A stretch of DNA of 64,000 bases, from the NCBI GenBank assembly GCA_964352855.1, contig CAYGTR010000002.1, forward strand, positions 1 to 64,000, given 5' to 3'. The stretch comes from Litorimonas sp964352855. GTDB taxonomy: Bacteria > Pseudomonadota > Alphaproteobacteria > Caulobacterales > Maricaulaceae. Shown here piece by piece: positions 43,493-52,559 of this stretch. The number at the start of each line of letters is the position of its first letter. The first letter of the stretch is position 1. Made by a program: the position numbers and the translations under genes. The notes beneath the pieces were generated by a model. The model was not told the origin of the DNA. It saw only the letters and a list, made by a program, of their open reading frames with translations, and searched no databases.

Positions 43493-44536
43493 ATGGCTGT
43501 CTTTTCGCATCCTGATTTTTCTGATCATGAAGGTATATATTTCGCATCTGACCCGGAGACGGGGCTTCAGGCGATTATTGCCGTTCATTCAACCGTGCGC
43601 GGCCCGGCTGCCGGGGGGACGCGATTCTGGCGATACCCAAGTGATATCGAGGCCCTCACAGATGTTTTGCGTCTCTCAAAAGCGATGAGCTATAAAAATG
43701 CGGCGGCGGATTTGCCATTGGGAGGTGGTAAAGCCGTTTTGATCTATCCTGAGGGTGAGTTTGACCGTGTCAAGCTCTTCGAAGCCTATGGACGCGTGAT
43801 AGAGCGTTTAAATGGAAGTTATATCACAGCCGAGGACGTGGGTGTATCACCTGCTGACATGGACGTTATTTTTAGCCAAACCCAATATGTTGCGGGTCTT
43901 ACAACCGGCAAGGCGGCGTCAGGTGATCCATCTCCTGTGACTGCTGAAGGTGTGTTCCGCGGCCTTAAAGCCGGTGTTGAACACATTTGGGGTGATGAAT
44001 TTCTAAAAGGCAAACGCGTGGCAGTTCAGGGACTCGGTAATGTGGGATATTCTCTCTGTGAGAAGCTATATAGAGCCGGAGCAAAGCTGTTCGTTTCAGA
44101 CATCAACCCACAGGTGTTAGACAAAGCACAATCAGAGCTGCAAGCCACAATTGTCGATATCGGGGCAATCCATAAACAAGACGTCGATATCTTTGCGCCT
44201 TGTGCGCTTGGCGGGGCGATTAACGTCCAGACTGTTGGCGATATAAAAGCGAAGATAATCGGCGGTGCGGCTAATAACCAATTAGCGAGCCCTCAGATCA
44301 TTGATGCGCTTGAAGAGAAAGGGATTCTCTACTTGCCGGACTTCGTCCTGAATGCAGGGGGGATTATCAACATTGCGGCAGAAGTCTCGGGCGAATACAA
44401 TCCAGCTTGGGTAGAAGAGAAATTAGTTGGCCTAAAAGCAACAATTAAACAAATTTTAGATACATCGAAAGCTCAAGGCAAATCAACGTTGAGTGTTGCC
44501 AATGCCATAGCAGAAGACCGTCTTAGGAGAGTTTAG
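43493..44536 (+). CDS. Glu/Leu/Phe/Val dehydrogenase family protein (leucine dehydrogenase type)
   Basis: A 347-residue NAD-dependent amino-acid dehydrogenase. The substrate domain shows GPAAGGTRFW and AMSYKNAAADLPLGGGKAV with the catalytic lysine pair; TAEDVGVSPADMD follows; the Rossmann motif is VQGLGNVGYSLCEKL, then GGAANNQLA and PDFVLNAGGIINIA. The short length and the MSYK-AA-LPLGGGK pattern indicate the leucine/phenylalanine branch rather than glutamate dehydrogenase. It reversibly deaminates branched-chain amino acids. Start ATG at 43493 follows a weak Shine-Dalgarno. The 3' end overlaps the next, convergent gene by 14 bp. Confidence 0.88.
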   Translation: MAVFSHPDFSDHEGIYFASDPETGLQAIIAVHSTVRGPAAGGTRFWRYPSDIEALTDVLRLSKAMSYKNAAADLPLGGGKAVLIYPEGEFDRVKLFEAYGRVIERLNGSYITAEDVGVSPADMDVIFSQTQYVAGLTTGKAASGDPSPVTAEGVFRGLKAGVEHIWGDEFLKGKRVAVQGLGNVGYSLCEKLYRAGAKLFVSDINPQVLDKAQSELQATIVDIGAIHKQDVDIFAPCALGGAINVQTVGDIKAKIIGGAANNQLASPQIIDALEEKGILYLPDFVLNAGGIINIAAEVSGEYNPAWVEEKLVGLKATIKQILDTSKAQGKSTLSVANAIAEDRLRRV

Positions 44537-45041
44537 TCGCGCAATCCGTGATATTGGCCAAAGGCGCATTGGCCTGTCCGGGTTTAATGCGAATGACGGG
44601 GTTCGCGGTAGGGTCATGCTCAACGACAACGATAACGGCTTGGCTTAGAATATCTCCAGATTTGGCCGCTGTCTTTCTTTCCGCTTGATAAACTGTTTCT
44701 TCGCCATTGATGAGCGTTGAGCAGATCAGTGCGGCGCCCGGCATTTGCGCATTGTCTCCAAAGCGTGTGTTGCCAATATCCCCACTTTGGTGAACAGTTA
44801 CCATAATGTTGCCAATCGCCGATTCAGCGGTAACGAAAAATGCACTATTGCTGGCGACAGCATAGCGTTTTCGGCCTTCAATATCATCGATGAGCACCGC
44901 GCTAGCTTGAGGTTCAATTGTAAAAGCGACACGGTCAATGATCTGAGCCGCGGCGGGAAGACTTGCCAGTTCAATTGCTAATAGACCCAAAGCGAGGTAG
45001 CGCTTTTTCGGTAATTTTCCGTTTAGCAATTTCTTTAGCAT
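44523..45041 (-). CDS. Exported protein of unknown function
   Basis: A 172-residue protein with a basic N-terminus and signal peptide (KRYLALGLLAIELASLPAAAQ). The mature part is beta-rich with two cysteines, ALICSTL and ITDCATK near the C-terminus, possibly disulphide-linked. It contains repeated short strands such as QASAVLIDD and SNSAFFVTAESAIGN. I do not recognise a family. Convergent with the leucine-dehydrogenase gene and divergent from queC. Confidence 0.7.
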   Translation of the reverse strand: MLKKLLNGKLPKKRYLALGLLAIELASLPAAAQIIDRVAFTIEPQASAVLIDDIEGRKRYAVASNSAFFVTAESAIGNIMVTVHQSGDIGNTRFGDNAQMPGAALICSTLINGEETVYQAERKTAAKSGDILSQAVIVVVEHDPTANPVIRIKPGQANAPLANITDCATKLS

Positions 45042-45161
45042 GACAAAGCCTTAGGCAGATTCGGTTTGTCTTGGACAGATGCAGTTTGCGTGCCAGCTTC
45101 TCTCCATTTGGCTGATGGTTTTTCTGGAAACTCAAGCGGAAACTGTTTATGGAGCCGCCCT

Positions 45162-45860
45162 ATGAGTGATGTCTCAAAAGCTTTATTATTGTTTTCCGGT
45201 GGTCAGGACTCGGCCACATGCTTGGCTTGGGCGCTTGAAAACTTTGATTATGTCGAAACAGTAGGTTTTCACTATGGGCAGAGACATGATATTGAAATGC
45301 TGTGTCGCGAAGGTATCAGGGCTGATCTTCCGGCATTAAATTCTGAATGGACACGTTGCCTTGGGCCGGATCACATCCTTGATCTATCAGTTTTGGGCCA
45401 AATGAGTGAAACGGCTTTAACGAGAGACGTCGCCATTGAGATGAATGATGATGGGCTCCCCAACACATTTGTGCCCGGACGAAACCTTGTTTTTCTGACA
45501 TTTGCCGGGGCCTTGGCCTATAGACGCGGGATAAATGTTCTGATTGGAGGTATGTGTGAAGCGGATTTTTCAGGTTATCCGGATTGTCGAAAAGAGACAT
45601 TGGATGCACAAATGCAAGCGCTCTCTTTGGGGCTTGCAAGGCCTATGAAACTTGAAACGCCTTTAATGCATCTGTCAAAATCTGGGGCGTGGTCGCTCTG
45701 CGAGACTTTGGGCGGGAAACCTCTTGTGGATTTAGTCAATCATCAGACCCATAGTTGTTATAAGGGTGACCATGAGACCTTAAATGAGTGGGGTTATGGC
45801 TGCGGGGATTGCCCTGCCTGTGAGTTACGCGCCGCCGGATGGCATGAGTATTCGGCATGA
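45162..45860 (+). CDS. queC: 7-cyano-7-deazaguanine synthase QueC
   Basis: A 232-residue ATP-dependent enzyme converting 7-carboxy-7-deazaguanine to preQ0 in queuosine synthesis. It carries the PP-loop LLFSGGQDSATCL, FHYGQRH, FVPGRNLVFLTFA, and the C-terminal zinc site HSCYKGD ... GCGDCPACELR. The ATG at 45162 is chosen because GGAG lies 7 nt upstream and the PP-loop then begins at residue ~9; the frame runs back to 45066 but those residues are not family-like. Overlaps queE by ATGA. No preQ1 riboswitch pattern is evident upstream. Confidence 0.94.
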   Translation: MSDVSKALLLFSGGQDSATCLAWALENFDYVETVGFHYGQRHDIEMLCREGIRADLPALNSEWTRCLGPDHILDLSVLGQMSETALTRDVAIEMNDDGLPNTFVPGRNLVFLTFAGALAYRRGINVLIGGMCEADFSGYPDCRKETLDAQMQALSLGLARPMKLETPLMHLSKSGAWSLCETLGGKPLVDLVNHQTHSCYKGDHETLNEWGYGCGDCPACELRAAGWHEYSA

Positions 45861-46486
45861 GTTACGCCGTTAAAGAATGTTATTTGACCGTCCAAGGTGA
45901 GGGGGTGCAAGCGGGTATAACTGCAGTTTTCTTGCGTTTTGCAGGCTGTAATCTTTGGTCAGGTTTAGAACGTGACCGCGAGAAAGCTATATGTAAATTT
46001 TGCGATACAGATTTTGTTGGTACAGACGGGCCGGGCGGAGGCAAGTTTTCAACAGCGGATAGTTTGGCTGATCATGTCACTTCGTTTTGGCCAAAAACAG
46101 GGGAGCGTTGGGTTGTCTGCACAGGGGGCGAACCTGCGTTACAATTAGACGCGGCCTTGATTGCGGCTTTTCATGCGCGTAATTTCAAAGTGGCCATTGA
46201 AACCAACGGCACGATTGCCTTGCCAGGCGGTGTTGATTGGGTTTGTGTGAGTCCGAAAGCGGACACAACACTGGTTCAGAGATCGGGACATGAGTTGAAA
46301 CTTGTTTACCCTCAAACAGAAAATCAACCGGAAGATTTCATTGATTTCGACTTTAGTGTGTTCAGCCTTCAGCCTCTGGATGATAAAAACAAGGCGGCTC
46401 ACTCAGAAGCCGCCTTTCAATATTGTCTGGCAAACCCGAAATGGCGCCTGAGCGTTCAGACGCATAAATATATCGGCGTGCCGTGA
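45857..46486 (+). CDS. queE: 7-carboxy-7-deazaguanine synthase QueE, CX14CX2C type
   Basis: A 209-residue radical SAM enzyme making 7-carboxy-7-deazaguanine from carboxytetrahydropterin. N-terminal YLTVQGEGVQAG is the QueE start; the cluster cysteines are spaced C-x14-C-x2-C (CNLWSGLER ... CKFC) instead of the canonical CX3CX2C, a known variant in proteobacterial QueE. TGGEPALQ, ETNGT and the C-terminal SVQTHKYIGVP follow. Translation is coupled to queC. queD and queF are not in this window. Confidence 0.93.
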   Translation: MSYAVKECYLTVQGEGVQAGITAVFLRFAGCNLWSGLERDREKAICKFCDTDFVGTDGPGGGKFSTADSLADHVTSFWPKTGERWVVCTGGEPALQLDAALIAAFHARNFKVAIETNGTIALPGGVDWVCVSPKADTTLVQRSGHELKLVYPQTENQPEDFIDFDFSVFSLQPLDDKNKAAHSEAAFQYCLANPKWRLSVQTHKYIGVP

Positions 46487-46487
46487 T

Positions 46488-47105
46488 TTATGTAATGTCT
46501 TTGCTGACTTTACGGGCAAAGCGTCCAAAGGCACGATGTGCATCTGTCCATGTGCCGCCAAATTGCGCGTCGCGTATATCGGTTTCAAACCAACGATATT
46601 CCATCGTCCCCAATGAATTACCTGCGGCGTCAAATAGCTCACCTGAGATTTCTGCGCCACCTAGACCAAAGCTTTGGAACGACAAGCTGACCTCACGTGA
46701 CAATTGTTCAAATGTCGGACGGTTGGGTCGTGCGTCTTCTATTGTCAAAACTAATTTCGTTGGCGCATCATCCGAAACATCTACTCCTTGTTTTTGTAAA
46801 CGCTCTTCGACGTTCTCTGTTAATCTTTCGGTTAACCTGACGAGATCTTTTTCACCATAAAATCCATTATTCGCAAAACCACTGTTAAGACGGCTTGTTG
46901 AACTGCGCTCACTTAGTTTTTCTGGAAGATTATGCGCTCTGTACGCTAAGTCGTCACTAAGTCTGACTTCGACATCAATTGATGTTGAGACTTTGGTATT
47001 GATAGAGCTGTCATAGCCAATACTGCCCGCAGATGCGACGAGGGGCGTTGCCATCAATGCGGCAGATGTTAAAAATAAGGCGCTTAATCGTAATGTTGAT
47101 TTCAT
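46488..47105 (-). CDS. Exported protein of unknown function
   Basis: A 205-residue protein with signal peptide MKSTLRLSALFLTSAAL to VASAGS and AGGAG upstream of the ATG. The mature part contains KLVLTIEDARPNRPTFEQL and SGELFDAAGNSLGTMEYRW followed by GTWTDAHRAFGRFARKV, an alpha/beta arrangement like the DUF3313-type periplasmic lipoprotein-like proteins, though the match is not firm and there is no lipobox. An inverted repeat lies just upstream of its ribosome-binding site. Convergent with queE, separated by 1 bp. Role unknown. Confidence 0.68.
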   Translation of the reverse strand: MKSTLRLSALFLTSAALMATPLVASAGSIGYDSSINTKVSTSIDVEVRLSDDLAYRAHNLPEKLSERSSTSRLNSGFANNGFYGEKDLVRLTERLTENVEERLQKQGVDVSDDAPTKLVLTIEDARPNRPTFEQLSREVSLSFQSFGLGGAEISGELFDAAGNSLGTMEYRWFETDIRDAQFGGTWTDAHRAFGRFARKVSKDIT

Positions 47106-47116
47106 CTTACACTCCT

Positions 47117-47138
47117 GTGTTATGATACTTCATAACAC
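47117..47138. promoter_or_regulatory. Inverted repeat next to the start of the exported protein gene
   Basis: GTGTTATG-ATACTT-CATAACAC is a perfect 8-6-8 inverted repeat, beginning 2 bp from the AGGAG of the minus-strand gene. It could be an operator over the promoter or a 5' UTR hairpin controlling ribosome access. The arms do not match the FNR, GntR or LacI sites elsewhere in the window. Confidence 0.5.
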
Positions 47139-47197
47139 AAAAAGGGTTTCATCTCAAACTAAGCTAACGGAAAATCACAGAGATGTGAGAATAACAG

Positions 47198-47638
47198 CTA
47201 AAATGCGTCTATAAAAACACCAATGATATTGGTGGCCGTTTTCAGCGCCTCTAATTCGGTTTCCAATTCGTAGGACTGAATTTGGCGCGTCGTCGTGACG
47301 ACGGTGCCGGTTAAATCGACGGCTTGTATTGTAATAGTCAATATTTTGGTTGTGGTGTCGAGTGCTTTATCCGTTATTTTTACGGGTATAGATCCCACAT
47401 AATAAACGCCTTTGCCCATCGCAAAGGCTGACTTTCCCGCAAATTTACCGGTTCCGTAAACTGTTTTGCCGGCTATTTTACTCGTGCCTACAACACCTTT
47501 TCCGGTGAGTTCAGTGGTTTTATAAGCGGCTTTGAAAGGTAAGGCGGCGACTTGACCCGTCGTTTTTGCCACCACACATCCGCCTAATAAATTAACAGCG
47601 ATTAGAGCGATTGTGATATGGACAAGTTTTCCGGTCAT
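47198..47638 (-). CDS. Small lipoprotein with Gly-Lys repeats, unknown function
   Basis: A 146-residue protein. The signal sequence ends NLLGGCV, a lipobox with Cys at residue 21. Residues ~40-80 hold four to five short imperfect repeats of the form G-K-x-x-x-G-T (TGKGVVGTSKIAGKTVYGTGKFAGKSAFAMGK in pieces), then a hydrophobic segment and a Thr-rich tail. The ATG at 47638 has AGGTAAA before it; the frame runs further upstream but those residues do not fit a signal peptide. Unrecognised. Confidence 0.65.
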   Translation of the reverse strand: MTGKLVHITIALIAVNLLGGCVVAKTTGQVAALPFKAAYKTTELTGKGVVGTSKIAGKTVYGTGKFAGKSAFAMGKGVYYVGSIPVKITDKALDTTTKILTITIQAVDLTGTVVTTTRQIQSYELETELEALKTATNIIGVFIDAF

Positions 47639-47713
47639 GGTTTTACCTAGGCTGCAAAAAAGATTTGTTACAGCCACATCACGAAAAAAGCCTTAATGTC
47701 GCCTGAATACGGC

Positions 47714-49807
47714 TTAAAGCCCTTCTCGCCACCAAGCCATGGCGATACTGATAAAGAAAAGAATGAAAAAAAGCAGCGCGGGTACTAAGGGCTGTCGTTG
47801 ACTACGCGTGACATTGTATTCTTCATAAGCGCGTAGGCCCAACCAATCGTCACTTGCCGTTGTCGACTTTAATCCTACCCGCCGCACTTCCGGCAAGTTA
47901 CTATCCGCGAGACCGACGAGATTAATAAATCCATTACTTTGCTCGGCGAGAGGCGCTAGTATTTCTGTTGTTGGTAAAAGCTCAGCATATTCTTTAGGGT
48001 TCAAAGTTCCAATCGCTGTAATTGTACTGATGTCGCCTTGGTCAATACGGTAAGCGCCGAAACCATCTGCAGGAAGCTGTCCTCTAAATACGCCTTCAGA
48101 GACCTCTGACAAGCTTATCTGCCTTTCTTGGCCGGAAGGTGTGATGACAGTCACAGGCGCATTTATGTCGCTCAGACTTCGTCTTTCGATAATGAGATTG
48201 TCCCCGTCACTATTAGCTCTGAGCGTTTCAGCCTCAAGGTCAGGCTCACCCATGAGCCAATGTGCGGTGCGTCTGAATATTTCTCGATACGGCCCGCCGC
48301 CATCATAACCTTTTGACCAAAGCCAGGCTTGATCCGACATCAACATCGCCACTCGGCCTCGACCAATTTTATCAATAACAAAGAGAGGCGCACCATTGGC
48401 GCCTTCCATTAAGACATCACCGCTGACAGGCGTATTGTCGATTAGGCGGAACCACCGGCCCCATTCAGATTCCGTTTGCCCTTTAAAGGAATTGGTGATG
48501 GGATGACGTCGGCCCTTTTCATTGAGGGCAGGACGAAATTGTTCAAGCGCGATGTCGCCCGTGGGACGTGTTGGAAGGATACTGGCAAGTGGAGAGCGGA
48601 AAAGACTATCACTTGTCGCAAAGGCCGGGCCTGTTGCGAGCAATAAAGCCCCGCCGTCCTCGACATAATTAACAATGTTGCTGAAGTAGTTCGGACGAAT
48701 AATAGGTGAACGTCCTCCAGAGTTGCCTCGTGTTGCCCGTCGCCTGTAATGGTCAAAGATGATTAGATCGAACTCATCGAGCTTTTCTTCAAAAAGTTGC
48801 CGTGTCGGAAATTGTATAAGGGAGAGCTCATCTTGTCTGGCATTCGTCGCATTTATGTTGGGCATGGTCAGAATTGTGAATTGCACAAGATCAATGGCAG
48901 CATCGCTTTTGAGCAGGTTACGCCATGCCCGGCCGCCACTATGCGGCTCACCCGTAATGAGGAGAACACGCATACGGTCTCTTATGCCGGAAATTTCACT
49001 GACAAAGACATTATTGTTGAGTGTCAATTCGCCTTCGGCGGCAATCACATTCATTTCAACTGTATTGGAACCACGGCGTTCTATCTCGAGCGGTATCGAT
49101 AGTGTCTGCCCGATCTCAATGGGAAAACGAGCTTTCAAAACACCGTTTAGCTTGACTTCAATAAGTGCCCGTTCGCCTTCATGTCCTGGGTCATCAACAC
49201 GAAGTTCATATTCAGCCTGTTCCCCGACCAAACCAAAACGAGGCGATGTGATGGCGCGAATCCGTCTGTCTCTTGCATCCGGATCACCGATAATGAGCGA
49301 ATGGAACGGCACATTTTCCGGCAGAACAGAGGTAAGAGTCTGGATATTATCATGAACCTGTCCGTCGGTGAGCGCAATGACGCCTGCGATACGGTTGCTG
49401 CCCGCAGTACCTAGGGCTTCAACAAGGGCAGGAGCGAGTTTGGTGCCACTTTCATTACCGTTAATATTGACTTGCACAATGTTAAGTGAGGCGTCTTTGT
49501 CAAATCCTTCTTTCAAGCTTTGTAATATGGCGTTACGCGCATTCTCACGATTACCAACCTCCATGGATTGGGAAGTATCATTAAGAAGAATGACGGAGTC
49601 AGTCAGAGGTGTGCGATCTTCCTCCACGCGTTGTGGATTTAACAAAGCCAGTAACAAAAATAATCCCGCCAAAAGACGCCAAAAGTAACTCTTGAGTCCC
49701 GATGTGGCTGTCAGAAACGCTGCCACAAATATGATAATGCCTAATGAGACAACGGCCCAAATGGGCACATAAGGATCAAAGGCGAGGGCGCTCAGCAGAT
49801 CATTCAT
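47714..49807 (-). CDS. Membrane protein with VWA-like domain and glutamine-amidotransferase-like domain
   Basis: A 697-residue protein. Two N-terminal helices (PIWAVVSLGIIIFVAAFLTA and the LLAGLFLLLALLNP segment), then a von Willebrand A-type domain with an intact MIDAS start, LLNDTSQSMEV (DxSxS), and IALTDGQ. A central class I amidotransferase-like region follows (LLITGEPHSGGRAWRNLL, LLLATGPAF), and a C-terminal helix LVPALLFFILFFISIAMAW. This is the last gene of the MoxR/DUF58/BatA-DUF4159 series, overlapping its neighbour by 8 nt. Such clusters are thought to work in envelope stress or metal-centre insertion; the role here is not known. Confidence 0.75.
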   Translation of the reverse strand: MNDLLSALAFDPYVPIWAVVSLGIIIFVAAFLTATSGLKSYFWRLLAGLFLLLALLNPQRVEEDRTPLTDSVILLNDTSQSMEVGNRENARNAILQSLKEGFDKDASLNIVQVNINGNESGTKLAPALVEALGTAGSNRIAGVIALTDGQVHDNIQTLTSVLPENVPFHSLIIGDPDARDRRIRAITSPRFGLVGEQAEYELRVDDPGHEGERALIEVKLNGVLKARFPIEIGQTLSIPLEIERRGSNTVEMNVIAAEGELTLNNNVFVSEISGIRDRMRVLLITGEPHSGGRAWRNLLKSDAAIDLVQFTILTMPNINATNARQDELSLIQFPTRQLFEEKLDEFDLIIFDHYRRRATRGNSGGRSPIIRPNYFSNIVNYVEDGGALLLATGPAFATSDSLFRSPLASILPTRPTGDIALEQFRPALNEKGRRHPITNSFKGQTESEWGRWFRLIDNTPVSGDVLMEGANGAPLFVIDKIGRGRVAMLMSDQAWLWSKGYDGGGPYREIFRRTAHWLMGEPDLEAETLRANSDGDNLIIERRSLSDINAPVTVITPSGQERQISLSEVSEGVFRGQLPADGFGAYRIDQGDISTITAIGTLNPKEYAELLPTTEILAPLAEQSNGFINLVGLADSNLPEVRRVGLKSTTASDDWLGLRAYEEYNVTRSQRQPLVPALLFFILFFISIAMAWWREGL

Positions 49808-52559
49808 TGTCTTCGCCCTCAGGGGTGTCCGGCGTATTAAAACCGGCATCACGGGCACGTTCCTGCCCCAAACGCTCAACCAACTCAGCGGTGTGAACTT
49901 GATCCGCTTTATAATTCCCGGCGAGGGTATACATCGCCAAGTTTACGCCGAATCGAGCGGCAAATTCACGCTGTCGCGGCAAGCTCTCATCAATGTCGAT
50001 GATCGGGCGGTTATCCGCGTCCAATGCCCAGGCGGCTGCCCAATCATGACCACCGATAATTACCGGGCTTACGCCGTCACGTCCGGCTGCGTTACTGGCT
50101 GCATCGACCCAGACTTGGCCATTGGCCCAACGCCCCGGGAAGGATTGTATGAGATAAAAAGACTTCGTCAAAACATGGTCGCTGGGGACTTGTTTCAAGC
50201 GCGGAATGTCGAGGGCTTGTGTCAGCCTTGCCAGTCCCGGATGAGGTGTATTGCCTGTGATCGATTGATCCAAAGCATCCCGTGTATCAAATACAATTGT
50301 GCCGCCAGCTTGCATATAGGTATTGAGGGCGGTCACGGCTGTGTCTGAAATGGCCGCTGTATCCCGTGAAACAACCCAATAGAGAAAAGGGTAAAGAGCG
50401 AGCTTATCTGTTTCCGGATCAACCCCGTGAACGCCGACTACATCAATTGTTGTCCTGACACTCAATTGTTTCCCAAGGCTTTCCAAGCCATTTTCTGTCA
50501 GTCGATCAACACGGCCATTATCAGTCTTGATATAAGCGAAATGAAGACCTGTTGCCGCCTCCAAATCCTTTCTTGTATTTTGCTCTGTATCTTGTGCGAA
50601 GCTTATTGAGGGCATCAAGGTAACGCATAATATTGCCAATAAAACAGCCATAGCGTTTGAGGAGCGCGGTAATAACCGAGGTCGACGTCCTGACATGAGA
50701 AGGGCGAAGAGCGCATCTAGGGCGAGGCCGATAAGCCCAATGACGAGGCCTATACCCGCCAGACTCTGAAGCTTTGTGCCGCCATATTGTTTACGCTCCG
50801 CGCGGGACGGAATGTTTAAGGCTTCAATGGCGGCGGGATCACTCAAGGTTTGAATGGCACGCTTGCGTGTGCCTTGAACGTAAAAGCCAGGAGGTGTTTG
50901 TGCGGCGGTTTTCGTGTTTTCAAATTCATTATCACTAATTGTTTTTACTTGCGCCTCTGGTTGTTCAAATTGGCCGAAACCATCTAGCACGCTGTTGGCA
51001 ACCCATTCGCCGCCTTCAGTTTCTTCAATTTGTCTCGCTCGTGATTTGGCAAGGGGTAATATGCGTTGCAGCATCTCGACATAGAGCCCGCTCAAAGCAA
51101 GGTTCGACCATTCTGGGCCTGCGGTCACATGAAATAAGATAACAAGGCCTTCGCCGTTGTTATTCGCCGTAACAACTGGGGAGCCGTCTTCAAGCCGCGC
51201 CCAGCTATTTGTATCCGTTTCGATGCCCGGCTCGGCCATGACTTGTCGAGAGACCGTAATCTCTTCCGATATGTCAAGGCCAAAAAAAGGACTATTGGCT
51301 TCAAAATCGGCGAGCTTTTGGGGAGTTTCCCAACTCAGAGCGCCGCCAATAGCTCTTCCGCCAGAGCGCAAAGCGACGGGGAGGAGTGTGTCGCCTCGTT
51401 TCGCGAGTTTTTCGCCTGCAAAACGCACCAGAACACCGCCGTCTTCGACATAGCCTATCAGTCGCTCGTCATCAGTGCGCTGACTGTCGGGCATGATAAT
51501 CAAACTGGGGTTTATGGCCAAAAGGGCCTCAAGATCACCATCATAAATATCTGCAAAAGGCTGAAGCGCAGTTCGCGCATAAAAGGGTTCAGACAGGAGA
51601 GGGCTCGACGTATCGCCCGTTCCGCTCAAAATACCGATAAGAGGCCGTCCCCAGCTATCATCAAGCAGCTTCACCGTGCCGGCAGAATTATTGCCGGACA
51701 AACGGATGTGGGTAATGCGGTTGCGAAGTTGTGCAGGGATTTTAAATCTGGCTGTTGCCGTATTTTCACCGGGGCCAAAAAGCAACTCAGCTCTTGCCAA
51801 AACGGCATTCTCATTGCTGAGCGCAAGGAGCATATGTTCGCTTGCTAGCGGGCCAGTGACAGGACGAGTCCATGCGCTTTCAAATCCGTCAGCTACCTCT
51901 TGGGTGGATAGCGGCAAAACAACTTCCGTCGTTCCAACAGGGGTATAAACAGACAGGCTGTCTGAACGACTTAAGGCCTCACTCATAGGCGCGGCGTCTG
52001 ACAAGCCCGAAGAGAGGAAAACAGTTTCTGTGCCGTCGAGATTTAGATTTGAAAGACTTTCCTCTAAGGCTGAAACATCCCCAACCCAAGAGTCAGGCTT
52101 GAGCGTTTCGACAAGATTTAGAGCTGTTTGCGCGGGGCCGAAACTGACACTGTCTGAATTACCATTTGTCAGAACAAGCGCAACATCCACATTTTCACGT
52201 CTGGCTGTTTTGAGCTGGGCTTCTGCCTCATTGATGATATCAGACCAAAAAGGCGCGGCGAGCCAGCTATTTTGAATGACGAGTAAGAGCGGTTTTTGAG
52301 TCTCTGCTGCGCTGCGTTTAAAGATAGGCCCGGCTAAAGCAAAAACGATGAGGGCGACCATCAACAATCGGAAAAGCAATAACCATAAAGGTGTTTTCGC
52401 GGGCGTTTCTTCCTCTGTTTGAATGTCGGCAAAGAGCTGAAGCGGCGGAAAAGACTGAACCTTTGGCGTCGGGGGTGCAACACGCAAAATCCACCAGATA
52501 ATCGGTAAAGCCAATAACCCCAAAAGCGTCAACGGCGCGAGTAAGGACAATCCGCCCAT
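49800..52559 (-). CDS. BatA-like N-terminal / DUF4159 C-terminal membrane protein
   Basis: A 919-residue protein. The N-terminus is BatA-type: SLLAPLTLLGLLALPIIWWILR, then PPTPKVQSFPPLQLF and a second helix near residues 60-80. The VWA-like domain that follows has lost the MIDAS Asp: where DxSxS would be it reads LVIQNSWLA. A middle amidotransferase-like domain ends with a helix and RRPRLLPRSSN; then a helix and the DUF4159 domain (LHFAYIKTDNGRVDRL, LYPFLYWVVSRDT, VFDTRDALDQS). This gene organisation after MoxR and DUF58 is common in alphaproteobacteria. Function not established. Confidence 0.82.
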   Translation of the reverse strand: MGGLSLLAPLTLLGLLALPIIWWILRVAPPTPKVQSFPPLQLFADIQTEEETPAKTPLWLLLFRLLMVALIVFALAGPIFKRSAAETQKPLLLVIQNSWLAAPFWSDIINEAEAQLKTARRENVDVALVLTNGNSDSVSFGPAQTALNLVETLKPDSWVGDVSALEESLSNLNLDGTETVFLSSGLSDAAPMSEALSRSDSLSVYTPVGTTEVVLPLSTQEVADGFESAWTRPVTGPLASEHMLLALSNENAVLARAELLFGPGENTATARFKIPAQLRNRITHIRLSGNNSAGTVKLLDDSWGRPLIGILSGTGDTSSPLLSEPFYARTALQPFADIYDGDLEALLAINPSLIIMPDSQRTDDERLIGYVEDGGVLVRFAGEKLAKRGDTLLPVALRSGGRAIGGALSWETPQKLADFEANSPFFGLDISEEITVSRQVMAEPGIETDTNSWARLEDGSPVVTANNNGEGLVILFHVTAGPEWSNLALSGLYVEMLQRILPLAKSRARQIEETEGGEWVANSVLDGFGQFEQPEAQVKTISDNEFENTKTAAQTPPGFYVQGTRKRAIQTLSDPAAIEALNIPSRAERKQYGGTKLQSLAGIGLVIGLIGLALDALFALLMSGRRPRLLPRSSNAMAVLLAILCVTLMPSISFAQDTEQNTRKDLEAATGLHFAYIKTDNGRVDRLTENGLESLGKQLSVRTTIDVVGVHGVDPETDKLALYPFLYWVVSRDTAAISDTAVTALNTYMQAGGTIVFDTRDALDQSITGNTPHPGLARLTQALDIPRLKQVPSDHVLTKSFYLIQSFPGRWANGQVWVDAASNAAGRDGVSPVIIGGHDWAAAWALDADNRPIIDIDESLPRQREFAARFGVNLAMYTLAGNYKADQVHTAELVERLGQERARDAGFNTPDTPEGEDNE

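Noticed and set aside
45042..45161. preQ1 riboswitch before queC
   Set aside because: Looked for the short hairpin plus A-rich tail of the class I aptamer; no matching arrangement was found.
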